A stretch of DNA of 64,000 nucleotides from Alkalihalobacillus pseudalcaliphilus. GTDB taxonomy: Bacteria; Bacillota; Bacilli; Bacillales; Bacillaceae_D. Under the pieces are notes generated by a model. That model was not told where the DNA came from. It searched no databases and saw only the letters and a list, made by a program, of their open reading frames with translations. Position numbers and translations under genes: made by a program. The DNA is taken from assembly GCF_028610675.1 (NCBI RefSeq), contig NZ_JAQQWS010000001.1, positions 372,001 through 436,000 of the forward strand, read 5' to 3'. Below are positions 9,772 through 17,727 of the stretch, one piece after another. Every line of letters starts with the position of its first letter. Within the stretch, counting starts at the first letter, position 1.

Positions 9772-10740
9772 ATGGCATTAAATGATAGCCAAATAAATAA
9801 AATGGTCACATGGTTACGACAGCAAACAAAAAAACATAATCATGATAATATAAGTCGAACGGAAGCCTATTTGAAATTTTATCAACAGAACCCAGAGATT
9901 AAATGGGCTTTATTAGCTTCTGCCGTTTCAAGGAATGCTGGCTACCATATAACGCTGCTGCAAAGTACAATGTTTCAATCACTGCTTTCAACACAGATAC
10001 GCGTTAATTTCACTTTATTTTTTGAAAGAGCTAATTGGTTAATATTTGAAGATGCATATCCTCAGTTATTACTATATCAATTATCGAAAAAATATGATGC
10101 TCCTTTGTTTTCATTATTGACCAATTTTCAGGTTTCAAGCTATATCAGGCAAGAATGGTTTCACTTTTGGGAAAAAAAAGATGAAGGGCGCTTGATGGTT
10201 GCTCAGATTATCAATGAACAAACCCATCTTGAACATCAGCTCATTCAAACTAATTTTGCACAAGCGTACATATTAAATTCGGCCCCTTTTATATTAGAAG
10301 ATCACGCTCATCTAAGTTATGTCTTATTGCCGACATTAAAAAAACGGATATATGGAGTGACAGTGAGTGACTTCAAAAAGGTTGAACAACGAATAAAAAT
10401 AGGCCAGGAATTAGCTCATATTTTATTTCATCCACTTTGTTACGGAGATATTTACGCCTTTTTAAGGAAAACAACTCATACCGGTTCGAGAAATGATTAT
10501 GAACGCTTGTGTGAAAAATGGAAAAGCGAACAGCAGACCCCTTTGTTAAGGCTTGCTTTACCGAGCTTTACACATGAGCAACAATCTTATGTAAGTTGGG
10601 ATTTAACTAGAAAACAAATCAAAAAGTACACGAAGCCTCATCATGATCAAGTACCAAAAGAACGAACAACATGGTTAAAGTGGAAACAAAAAGAATGGGC
10701 TCCTATTCAAATAGCACTCAAAGCCAAAAATAGACGATGA
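9772..10740 (+). CDS. yppC: DUF2515 family protein (YppC-like)
   Basis: This 322-residue protein is divergent from recU, the position of yppC in Bacillus. Recognisable features are the N-terminal SRTEAYLKFYQ and the conserved EIKWALLASAVSRNAGY stretch. It is basic, soluble-looking and without a signal peptide. The biochemical role is unknown. GAAGGTG provides the ribosome site. The divergent promoter region for recU lies in 9616-9771. Confidence 0.82.
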   Translation: MALNDSQINKMVTWLRQQTKKHNHDNISRTEAYLKFYQQNPEIKWALLASAVSRNAGYHITLLQSTMFQSLLSTQIRVNFTLFFERANWLIFEDAYPQLLLYQLSKKYDAPLFSLLTNFQVSSYIRQEWFHFWEKKDEGRLMVAQIINEQTHLEHQLIQTNFAQAYILNSAPFILEDHAHLSYVLLPTLKKRIYGVTVSDFKKVEQRIKIGQELAHILFHPLCYGDIYAFLRKTTHTGSRNDYERLCEKWKSEQQTPLLRLALPSFTHEQQSYVSWDLTRKQIKKYTKPHHDQVPKERTTWLKWKQKEWAPIQIALKAKNRR

Positions 10741-10771
10741 TTACACACTTCAAAGAAGAGCACATCGCCTT

Positions 10772-10845
10772 TAGGATAACTTATATACAAAACACCCATG
10801 GCGAAGTCCGATTCACTTCTCCACCAACAAAAATGAAAGTGATGA
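10772..10845 (+). repeat. D-type dispersed repeat
   Basis: A degenerate tag ACTTATATACAAAAC is followed by CATGGCGAAG and an imperfect inverted partner, then CACCAACAAAAATGAAAGT. The same module appears at 11170, 19410, 48835 and 55910. Confidence 0.7.
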
Positions 10846-11018
10846 TTAGCTATTAGCCCTTAATTACTCAGCTCTTCAGGCAATTTGATGTTTTGTCTTC
10901 CGAATTACTGGAACGATATTCTCAATTTGGTTTTGCTTCTTTCTTTATTAGTTCTTCATTACTTTTCATATTATTTTATGTATGAGAAATGCTCTAATCA
11001 ATGAGTAAGCTTAACCTT

Positions 11019-11395
11019 TAGCGGAGGGAATGGGAGCAGACTCCTGCAGGAGAAGAGGACAGGCTGAGATTCACTTGCGTTAGCAAGTTAGATCAGCGCC
11101 CACCTGCGGAAAGCGTGCTCCCATTCCTGGAGCGATTTTTGAAGAAGAGCACATTGCCTTTAGGGTAACTTTCATACAAAACCCGCATGGCGGAGCCCCA
11201 TTCACTCCGCCACCAACAAAGATGAAAGTAGTGGCGACTGTTCAAACTATTGGCACGTTTACAACTCGATCACCATCAGGAGTCGGCCTGAACAAACAGG
11301 GAGCACTGTCCTACTAAGGTCATTGATCGCAAGATGGATGACGAGCTAACTTCACTGCACAAACTATCGCCAATAAGTAACTTTCATACAAAAAA
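11019..11395 (+). repeat. Composite A-D-B dispersed repeat
   Basis: Three modules are in series. A (11019-11142) has complementary outer arms GGAATGGGAGC and GCTCCCATTCC enclosing the palindrome CTCCTGCAGGAG and a nested hairpin ACTTGC-GTTA-GCAAGT. D (about 11168-11229) has the stem GGCGGAG/CTCCGCC. B (11230-11395) begins AGTGGCGACTGTTCAAAC and ends in CTTTCATACAAAA. Other copies of each module occur elsewhere in the window. Confidence 0.88.
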
Positions 11396-11558
11396 CTAAA
11401 CACATGATTCAAATCGTCAGCTTTTGCAACTCCATTGAAGGAATCTGTTAGATTTCAACTTTCTTTGCCGAAACAATTCTAGTTTTGTCACGTATGAAGG
11501 TTTTTTTTTATGGCGGTTGAAATGAAGTAGAACAATAAAATAAACGGAGGGATGTATG

Positions 11559-12092
11559 ATGAACGAATTATTAAAAACGAGAGAAGTATCTGAAAGACTT
11601 TCTGTCAACCCAACAACTGTGCAAAGGTGGGTTAAATATTTTGCGATTGGCTGTGAAACGAATGAGCATGGTCATTACTTTTTCACAGAAGAACAGTTTA
11701 TGGTGCTAAAGTCGATTAAGGACCAACTAAATCAAGGGAAAATACTGCGTGAAGTGAAGATACAATCCAATGGCAAGATGATTCAAATGAAACCACAGAA
11801 ACAGATGGTTAGTAAAAGTGAGTATGAACAAAAGCTGGAGGATGTCCTAGAAAGAGTGATGGATTTAGAACATAGACTGTCTCAAAAGGCGGATGAGGTT
11901 GTTAGCTATCAATTGTTAAAACATCGAGCCGAGATCGAAGATATGGTTAGTATGTTAAAACGTCTTGAATCTCGATTGGATAGTATGGAAGATAAGGTTC
12001 GTGCTAGCTCTGAGCAACATCTAGCAGTAGCGGCAGGTGCGGAACCGAAAAAGCGGTGGAAGTCATTTGTGCAAATGTTTATACCAGGATAA
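11559..12092 (+). CDS. racA: RacA-like chromosome-anchoring protein (MerR-type HTH plus coiled coil)
   Basis: A ~177-residue protein with an N-terminal MerR-like helix-turn-helix (TREVSERLSVNPTTVQRWVKY, NEHGHYFFTEEQ, residues 5-50), a predicted coiled coil (about 85-145) and a short basic end (KKRWKSFVQMF). This layout and the HTH sequence fit RacA, which binds the origin-proximal chromosome and tethers it to DivIVA at the pole during sporulation. A paralogous MerR-coiled-coil protein is the alternative. ATGs lie at 11556 and 11559; GGAGG at 11546-11550 is 8 nt from the second, which I chose. Confidence 0.75.
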   Translation: MNELLKTREVSERLSVNPTTVQRWVKYFAIGCETNEHGHYFFTEEQFMVLKSIKDQLNQGKILREVKIQSNGKMIQMKPQKQMVSKSEYEQKLEDVLERVMDLEHRLSQKADEVVSYQLLKHRAEIEDMVSMLKRLESRLDSMEDKVRASSEQHLAVAAGAEPKKRWKSFVQMFIPG

Positions 12093-12117
12093 ACACTTCT
12101 AACCTTTTCAGCAGTTG

Positions 12118-12142
12118 CCAAGTTTGATAAGATCAGACTTGG
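12118..12142 (+). promoter_or_regulatory. Hairpin abutting the yppE ribosome site
   Basis: An 11-bp stem with one G-U pair (12118-12128 with 12132-12142) and a 3-nt loop. Its last two bases are the first two G of the GGAGGTG ribosome site of the next gene. No T-run follows, so it is not a normal terminator; control of translation is inference. Confidence 0.5.
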
Positions 12143-12151
12143 AGGTGTCGT

Positions 12152-12535
12152 ATGCAAGAAAAAAAGCTCGAACAACTTATGACCATTAATGAGCAATTAA
12201 TGAAAAAGAATCAATATGCCCATCAGTTTTTTGTGGAGACTGTTAAGAAAGATGAAAGCTATGAGCCTAATTTTTACGAAACAGTGAAACCATTTACAGA
12301 TGAAATTACTTCTTTGACTTCAATATGGAAGGGATTGGCCCTTACTTTCATACATGAATATAAACCGAATCAAATTTTCCCCAATCAAATTGACCAAACA
12401 GTGGACAACTTTGAGAATGTAGCGATCAAAACGTTTTATCCTAAAACGAGCCTAAAAATTCAGCTAGAAACGTATAAATCCGTTGCTTACGTACTTAATC
12501 AATTATCAGATGCCCTAAAAACAAAAGGGAACTAA
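12152..12535 (+). CDS. yppE: YppE family protein (DUF1798)
   Basis: A 127-residue helical protein matching YppE by the pattern PNFYETVKPFTDEI, an N-x-x-V-x-x-FYPKTSLK motif near residue 100, and a C-terminal YKSVAYVLNQL. YppE folds as a small helical bundle of unknown role. The ribosome site GGAGGTG (12141-12147) gives a good spacer to the ATG but is partly inside the upstream hairpin. A strong terminator follows immediately after the stop. Confidence 0.82.
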   Translation: MQEKKLEQLMTINEQLMKKNQYAHQFFVETVKKDESYEPNFYETVKPFTDEITSLTSIWKGLALTFIHEYKPNQIFPNQIDQTVDNFENVAIKTFYPKTSLKIQLETYKSVAYVLNQLSDALKTKGN

Positions 12536-12573
12536 AAAACGTGTGGCAAATGTTGCCACACGTTTTGCATTTT
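12536..12573. terminator. Terminator between yppE and a small convergent gene
   Basis: A perfect 14-bp stem AAAACGTGTGGCAA (12536-12549, paired with 12553-12566) with a 3-nt loop, shared by convergent genes. Confidence 0.88.
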
Positions 12574-12579
12574 AACTTG

Positions 12580-12786
12580 TTATCCGTTATCAGTAATAAG
12601 TAAGTAGGCCATCGTAACGAGTGTTGCTACTGATAAGATTAACAGTAGAATTGTCGTCATTCCCCAATCTCCTGAAGCAGCAGCATCGCCTGCTCCAGAA
12701 TCTCCACCCGCGGCTAGTACTGTATGAAATGGAATAAATAACATGCCAAAAATAGCTGTTATAGCTGCTAATACTTTTTTAGTCAT
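12580..12786 (-). CDS. Small membrane or exported protein, unknown function
   Basis: A 68-residue protein: an N-terminal signal-like hydrophobic stretch (residues 5-26, ending VLAAGG), a short Gly/Ala/Asp linker (GDSGAGDAAASGD) and a second hydrophobic stretch (about 45-63) ending in ITDNG. It is either a two-helix membrane protein or a signal peptide plus one anchor. AGGAGGG lies 7 nt before the ATG at 12786; a TTG six bases upstream is too close to that site. I do not recognise the family. Confidence 0.65.
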   Translation of the reverse strand: MTKKVLAAITAIFGMLFIPFHTVLAAGGDSGAGDAAASGDWGMTTILLLILSVATLVTMAYLLITDNG

Positions 12787-13089
12787 GATCAACCCTCCTT
12801 TAAAATCCTCCTATATGTATCGATCCTATTATAGTGTCGAATACATAAATAATCAACAAATATCAGACATATTCACGAAACAGAAAAGACTCTGAGCCCT
12901 TCGTATAATAGTTATGATGTCATTCTGGGTGTAAATAGGAAGAACAGTCTTCAATTAACCCTTTTAAACGTTAAAGCGAAACAATGAATTAGTGGTAATA
13001 CCTTATCAAATCCAGATCATTATGGTAAGATGATACTATTCTTAAATTCTGAATATACAAAATAAAGGGATATTGAAAGGATAGCTGAT
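12787..13089. other. Intergenic region upstream of ilvA
   Basis: It carries the leftward promoter side of the small membrane gene and the ilvA promoter at its right end. No T-box motif is visible before ilvA. Confidence 0.5.
13003..13031 (+). promoter_or_regulatory. Candidate sigma-A promoter of ilvA
   Basis: TTATCA (13003-13008) and TAAGAT (13026-13031) are 17 bp apart. A loose CodY-like sequence (13043-13057) lies just downstream. Confidence 0.45.
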
Positions 13090-14337
13090 ATGGAATTTGT
13101 ACAATTAGAAGATGTCATTATCGCCAATCAACGCTTAAAAGATATTGTAACCCATACACCGCTACAATATGATCAAGTTTTATCAGAACGTTATCAATGT
13201 CGTGTTTATTTGAAGCGAGAAGACTTGCAAGTCGTACGTTCTTTTAAAATACGTGGGGCCTATTATCAAATTAGTTGTTTAAATGAAGAGGAGAGGGAGC
13301 GTGGTGTCATTTGTGCTAGTGCTGGAAACCATGCCCAAGGGGTCGCTTACTCATGTTATAAGCTCAAAATTAAAGGGAAAATATTTATGCCTTCCACGAC
13401 ACCTAGACAAAAAGTCGATCAAGTTCAATTTTTCGGAAAGGACTTTGTAGAGGTTATTTTAACTGGTGATACATTTGATGATTCTTTTAATGAGGCGATT
13501 AAGGTTAAAGAAGCAGAAGGCTTAAGCTTTATTCATCCCTTTGATCAAGAAAAAGTGATTGCTGGGCAAGGGACTGTTGGTCTTGAAATCATGAATGATA
13601 TCGAAGAAAATATTGATTTTGTTTTTGCTTCAATCGGTGGTGGAGGCTTAATTAGTGGTTTGGCCACTTATATTAAAAGTATTAGTCCACTGACACAGTT
13701 AATTGGTTGTGAACCACAAGGAGCTCCCTCTATGAAGGAATCCATCAACCAAGGTAAAGTGATTGAATTAGAATCGATTGATAAATTTGTTGATGGTGCT
13801 GCTGTTAAAAGAGTGGGTGAAGTCACTTATCAAATTTGTAAGCAATACATAGATGATATCATCCTAGTACCTGAAGGGAAAATTTCTACGACGATATTAG
13901 AACTTTACAACAAAAATGCAATCGTAGCGGAACCTGCTGGAGCGATGCCCATCGCTGCTTTGGACTTATATAAGGAGCAAATAAAAGGCAAAACGGTTGT
14001 ATGTGTTGTGAGTGGTGGGAATAATGACATTGGTAGGATGCAGGAAATGTCCGAACGTTCCTTAATTTATGAGGGATTACAGCATTACTTTATTATTCAA
14101 TTCCCACAGCGTGCTGGTGCACTAAGAGAGTTTATTCAAGAAGTGCTTGGACCAAATGATGATATTACCCGTTTTGAATATACAAAGAAAAACAATAAAT
14201 CAAACGGACCTGTATTAATTGGGATCGAACTTAAAGCACAAAGCGATTATGAAGCTTTTATTGATAGGTTAGAAAAGAAAGGCTTCGGATATCATGAGAT
14301 TAATAAAAATGAAAGCTTGTTTAATTTGCTAATCTAA
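13090..14337 (+). CDS. ilvA: Threonine ammonia-lyase (threonine dehydratase)
   Basis: This PLP enzyme deaminates threonine to 2-oxobutanoate, the first step toward isoleucine. The PLP-binding lysine is K53 in RSFKIRGAYY; the phosphate loop is IGGGGLISG; SAGNHAQGVAYS is the substrate loop. Residues ~325-415 form the ACT-like regulatory domain typical of the biosynthetic, isoleucine-inhibited form (415 aa versus ~420 in B. subtilis). It appears to be monocistronic. GAAAGGAT precedes the ATG. Confidence 0.95.
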   Translation: MEFVQLEDVIIANQRLKDIVTHTPLQYDQVLSERYQCRVYLKREDLQVVRSFKIRGAYYQISCLNEEERERGVICASAGNHAQGVAYSCYKLKIKGKIFMPSTTPRQKVDQVQFFGKDFVEVILTGDTFDDSFNEAIKVKEAEGLSFIHPFDQEKVIAGQGTVGLEIMNDIEENIDFVFASIGGGGLISGLATYIKSISPLTQLIGCEPQGAPSMKESINQGKVIELESIDKFVDGAAVKRVGEVTYQICKQYIDDIILVPEGKISTTILELYNKNAIVAEPAGAMPIAALDLYKEQIKGKTVVCVVSGGNNDIGRMQEMSERSLIYEGLQHYFIIQFPQRAGALREFIQEVLGPNDDITRFEYTKKNNKSNGPVLIGIELKAQSDYEAFIDRLEKKGFGYHEINKNESLFNLLI

Positions 14338-14348
14338 AAGAGAGTGGA

Positions 14349-14390
14349 GAGCGTACCGACTAACAAAAATCGGACGTTCTTTTATTTATA
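14349..14390 (+). terminator. Terminator of ilvA
   Basis: An imperfect stem (14349-14359 with 14370-14379, one bulge) is followed by TTTT. Confidence 0.65.
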
Positions 14391-14477
14391 AACACAACAT
14401 CAAATATCAACACTTATAGCTGAATCAAAACCACCATTAAAAAAACGAAAATAGTGCTAGGTAACAGGAATAATGGC

Positions 14478-14525
14478 ATTATCTGCCTGCGGAAAGCGTG
14501 CTCCCCATTCCTGTAGCGATCGATT
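14478..14525 (+). repeat. A-type dispersed repeat, 3' fragment
   Basis: Only the 3' end of the A module is present: CCTGCGGAAAGCGTGCTCCC, then ATTCCTGTAGCGAT. The complementary 5' arm is missing. Confidence 0.75.
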
Positions 14526-14564
14526 TCCGAAGGGACAAACTATGACCTTTCATAAACTTCATGT

Positions 14565-14570
14565 TATAAT
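14565..14570 (+). promoter_or_regulatory. Candidate -10 element of rnz
   Basis: A perfect TATAAT lies 36 nt before the rnz start. A weak -35-like TATGAC/ATGACC sits 17-18 bp upstream. Confidence 0.45.
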
Positions 14571-14605
14571 TGGGAATGAATAGCAGTTAGAAATGAGGAA
14601 TAAGC

Positions 14606-15523
14606 TTGGAATTTTATTTTTTAGGAACAGGTGCTGGTATACCAGCTACAAAACGAAATGTTAGTGGATTAGCTTTACGGTTCTTAAAACGAAATGGACC
14701 ACAATGGTTATTTGATTGTGGAGAAGCTACACAACATCAAATTTTACAAACACCGATCTCTTTAACAAAGATAGAAAAAATTTTTATCAGTCACTTACAC
14801 GGTGATCATATTTTTGGACTTCCTGGCTTAATTGGTTCTCGATCCTTTCAAGGTGCAACGACAGAACTTATTGTTTATGGACCAAAAGGGATAGAGGAGT
14901 TTGTTACGCAGTCGTTAAAAATATCACAAACTTATTTGAAATACCCAATTAACTTTATAGAGGTTACAGAAGAAAAGACGTTATTCCATGAAAATGGGAT
15001 CAAAGTAGAAGCTTTCCCACTCGATCACGTGATGCCAAGCTTTGCTTATAAACTTACAGAAGACGATAAACAAGGGGAATTACTCGTAAATAAATTACAA
15101 GAGTTTGACATCCAACCAGGCCCCATTTATCAAAAAATAAAAAATCAGGAAGCCATCACCTTAGCTGATGGTACAAATCTTGATGTTCGTCAATTCGTAG
15201 GACCATCGAAAAAAGGAAGAACGGTCATTGTTGCTGGTGATACGCGGCCAAAAACGGAGCTGATTGATTTTTCTAAGCATGCTGATTTACTTATACATGA
15301 GGCGACGTTTCGAAGTGAACTAGAAGAGCAAGCGAATAAGTTTGGCCATTCAACGATTAAAAATGCAGCATCTATTGCTGATAGGGCTAACGTCAAACAA
15401 TTAATTTTAACTCATATTAGTTCGAGATATGTCGATGAGGATGAAGCCCTACTTCAAGAAGCGAAGCAGTTTTTTAAAGAGACATTAATTGCACACGACC
15501 AGATGTATTTTAAACTTAAATAA
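14606..15523 (+). CDS. rnz: Ribonuclease Z
   Basis: tRNA 3'-processing endonuclease of the metallo-beta-lactamase fold. The zinc motif HLHGDH is at residues 63-68 (SHLHGDHIFGLPGL), and the family start FLGTGAGIPATKRN is intact. Further histidines occur in the FPLDHVMPSFAY, AGDTRP, LIHEATF and FGHST blocks. The 305-residue length is normal. The start is TTG with GAGG 7 nt upstream; it aligns with the N terminus of B. subtilis Rnz. Confidence 0.95.
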   Translation: MEFYFLGTGAGIPATKRNVSGLALRFLKRNGPQWLFDCGEATQHQILQTPISLTKIEKIFISHLHGDHIFGLPGLIGSRSFQGATTELIVYGPKGIEEFVTQSLKISQTYLKYPINFIEVTEEKTLFHENGIKVEAFPLDHVMPSFAYKLTEDDKQGELLVNKLQEFDIQPGPIYQKIKNQEAITLADGTNLDVRQFVGPSKKGRTVIVAGDTRPKTELIDFSKHADLLIHEATFRSELEEQANKFGHSTIKNAASIADRANVKQLILTHISSRYVDEDEALLQEAKQFFKETLIAHDQMYFKLK

Positions 15524-15585
15524 CGAATAAAAACAGTCGCACACGTACATAGTATGAGAAAGTACAATGGAAATGAGGCAAGTGT

Positions 15586-15861
15586 ATGACCGTTCGAAAA
15601 CAGTTAGATAATTTTATGAATAAGGCTGAAGAAACGATGCAGTATGCAGAGGTGGCCTTAGCGAATATGCAAAAAGTACAACCGATGTATTTAGAGGACT
15701 TCCAACGAGCTCAATTGGCGCTTCAAGAAATAAGTGAAGAATTAACAGACTTAAAACGTTCGGCAACAAAGGAACAACAATATCACTTAAGTCGAACAGA
15801 AGAGCAACTTCGTCAGCTACAAAACCGCTATATTCTTAAAGATTTAAGTCATTATCGTTAG
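15586..15861 (+). CDS. Small helical protein, DUF2524 (YtzC)-like
   Basis: A 91-residue, fully helical, probably coiled-coil protein ending in LRQLQNRYILKD. The length and the QLQN-x-x-ILK ending resemble Bacillus YtzC (DUF2524), whose role is unknown. GAGG lies upstream of the ATG. It is a single gene between rnz and its own terminator. The assignment is moderate because the sequence has low complexity. Confidence 0.6.
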   Translation: MTVRKQLDNFMNKAEETMQYAEVALANMQKVQPMYLEDFQRAQLALQEISEELTDLKRSATKEQQYHLSRTEEQLRQLQNRYILKDLSHYR

Positions 15862-15874
15862 AAAGTAGTGATGT

Positions 15875-15912
15875 AAAGCATTAGTGAATCGTTGTCACTA
15901 ATGCTTTTTTAG
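15875..15912 (+). terminator. Terminator after the DUF2524-like gene
   Basis: A 13-bp stem (15875-15887 with 15895-15907) and 7-nt loop run into TTTTTT. Confidence 0.88.
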
Positions 15913-15984
15913 CGTTTCAAATCGTGCTAATTTGGCTGAAATCTGTTACAATGTGGACAGTGGATATATAAAAGAGGGGAAAGT

Positions 15985-16338
15985 ATGCAAGAAACTAATG
16001 TGGAAAATTTACAAAGCAAATTAAATAGTCGGAATTCGGTTGAGTTTTTGTACGTATATACACCACTTTGCGGAACGTGTAAGTTAGCTAAAAAAATGGT
16101 TGAAGTCATTGAAGCTACAGATGAAAGCCTTATAATTCATCAACTAAATATTAATCATGCCCCCGATTTCGCAAAGAAATGGAAGATAGAAAGTGTGCCA
16201 GCTCTGTTTGTTTTTCAAAATGGCTTAGGTGTAGAACGTATATATGCCTTTCAATCAGTTCCATTTTTATTTGAAACGTTACAGCCTTATTTAGTGAAAA
16301 ACCGATTAAACCAAAATAAAGATAAAGGGGATAATTAA
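15985..16338 (+). CDS. Thioredoxin-fold protein (YtpP-like)
   Basis: A 117-residue thioredoxin-family protein with the active site CGTC (C29, C32) in TPLCGTCKLAKKM and a cis-proline in ESVPALFVF. The thioredoxin core is followed by a short charged tail. It lacks a signal peptide, so it acts in the cytoplasm. It resembles Bacillus YtpP; the physiological substrate is unknown. The next gene, a bacilliredoxin, starts at the base after its stop, so the two probably form a thiol-redox operon. Confidence 0.85.
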   Translation: MQETNVENLQSKLNSRNSVEFLYVYTPLCGTCKLAKKMVEVIEATDESLIIHQLNINHAPDFAKKWKIESVPALFVFQNGLGVERIYAFQSVPFLFETLQPYLVKNRLNQNKDKGDN

Positions 16339-16770
16339 ATGTCATCAGCTTATGAAGAATATATGAAACAAGTTGTATTACCAATGAGAAAAGAATTAAC
16401 AGAGTCTGGGTTTCAAGAGTTAACAACCGCAGAGGATGTATATACGTATATGAATGAAGCGGAAGGAACAACCTTAGTTGTAGTAAATTCAGTTTGTGGA
16501 TGTGCGGCAGGGTTAGCAAGACCTGCTGCGATTACATCGTTACAGCATGATAAGACGCCTAACCATTTAGTAACGGTATTTGCCGGACAAGATAAAGAGG
16601 CAACAGCAACAATGCGTGGCTTTTTTGGAGATATCCCACCGTCTTCACCATCAATGGCTTTGTTAAAAGGCAATGAAGTCGTTCATTTTATACCACGTGA
16701 ACATATAGAAGGTCAAGAACCTATTACGATTATTCAAAACTTAGCTCAAGCCTATAATGATTATTGTTAA
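16339..16770 (+). CDS. brxA: Bacilliredoxin BrxA/BrxB family
   Basis: Bacilliredoxins remove bacillithiol from S-bacillithiolated proteins. The conserved VVNSVCGCAAGLARPA contains the CGC active site (C53, C55), and SSPSMALLKGNEVVHFIPR is the other family block. The length of 143 residues is standard. B. subtilis has two paralogues (YphP and YqiW); proximity to ilvA and ypgR favours the YphP (BrxA) lineage. The ribosome site AAAGGGG lies inside the end of the upstream gene. Confidence 0.92.
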   Translation: MSSAYEEYMKQVVLPMRKELTESGFQELTTAEDVYTYMNEAEGTTLVVVNSVCGCAAGLARPAAITSLQHDKTPNHLVTVFAGQDKEATATMRGFFGDIPPSSPSMALLKGNEVVHFIPREHIEGQEPITIIQNLAQAYNDYC

Positions 16771-16787
16771 GCATACATTCTGTATAG

Positions 16788-16819
16788 AAAAAGAGTATCA
16801 TGATCGATACTCTTTTTTT
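16788..16819. terminator. Terminator between brxA and the phosphoesterase gene
   Basis: A 12-bp stem (16788-16799 with 16806-16817), 6-nt loop and T-tract lie between convergent genes. Confidence 0.87.
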
Positions 16820-16821
16820 CA

Positions 16822-17544
16822 TTATGGTTTGATAGCGTAGAAAATAACTTGTCCCATTGTCTCAATATTGGGGTAACTTCCTTGTTTGTATAACTCAACA
16901 ACATGTTCACGATTGTAAGGTACACGATTTAAATGAAGTCGATGTCTACCGTCTTCAATTTCGACGATTAAATATGAGGCAAGTGGATGACCGTCAAAAG
17001 GCATACCGACACTACCTGTGTTTGCTACATTTTTACCTAATAATGAACGTACAAACGGTAAGTGTGTATGTCCATAAACGAATAAATCTGCATCATCACG
17101 TTTCATAATGATATCTTCGATTTTATCGGTTTCATCTGGTAAAACAGGTGTTAATAAATCATTAGGTGTGGCATGAAATGCATGAATAATAATATCCAAA
17201 CCATCTTCAATAACGAGCTCTGTCGGTAGTTCAGCTAAATAAGACAAATCCTCCTCATTTAATCGTTGTAAAGTCCAATCTCGCTCTTCATTCATTTTCT
17301 CTAAAACTTGTTCAGGTACATCATTTGGGGCAAATCCGTTTACAAGCCACTCATCTGCGTTACCTTTGATCACTTTAGCATCAAGGGAACGGACTAAATC
17401 AAGTGAACGTTTTGGTTCAGGACCACGGAAACATATATCTCCTAGAACAAAAATTTGATCAACCTCTTGCTGTCGTATATCATGAATAACCGCTTCAAGT
17501 GCTGTGGCGTTACCATGAATATCTGATAAAAACGCAAAACGCAT
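16822..17544 (-). CDS. Calcineurin-like metallophosphoesterase (YfcE-like)
   Basis: A 240-residue phosphoesterase with all metal motifs: D-x-H in FLSDIHGN, GD in VLGDICFRGP, GNAD near residue 60, a histidine in IIHAFHATP, and GHTH in VYGHTHLPF. The motifs imply a two-metal phosphodiesterase or phosphatase; the substrate cannot be told from sequence. GGGAGG precedes the ATG. It is transcribed alone, convergent with brxA. Confidence 0.88.
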   Translation of the reverse strand: MRFAFLSDIHGNATALEAVIHDIRQQEVDQIFVLGDICFRGPEPKRSLDLVRSLDAKVIKGNADEWLVNGFAPNDVPEQVLEKMNEERDWTLQRLNEEDLSYLAELPTELVIEDGLDIIIHAFHATPNDLLTPVLPDETDKIEDIIMKRDDADLFVYGHTHLPFVRSLLGKNVANTGSVGMPFDGHPLASYLIVEIEDGRHRLHLNRVPYNREHVVELYKQGSYPNIETMGQVIFYAIKP

Positions 17545-17727
17545 GTCTTATAACCTCCCTTTACCATTAGTATAACAGACAAGTGACTTTTTTTTGAAAG
17601 AATTTTATGAAATAATTAGTAATTTCTCGTATCGATGATTTATGTTCCTAAAAAGGTTAGATGATTTGGCAGCAGGTCTATGAATATGGTAAGATCGTTG
17701 CATAAATGAATAAGGAGGCTGGATTCA

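Larger units (their letters stand above)
10741..11558. other. Long yppC-racA intergenic region made of dispersed repeats
   Basis: More than 800 nt without a gene. Most of it is a D copy (about 10772-10845) and a composite A-D-B repeat (11019-11395). The remainder is AT-rich and contains the racA leader. No RNA gene is recognisable other than the possibly structured repeats. Confidence 0.7.
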
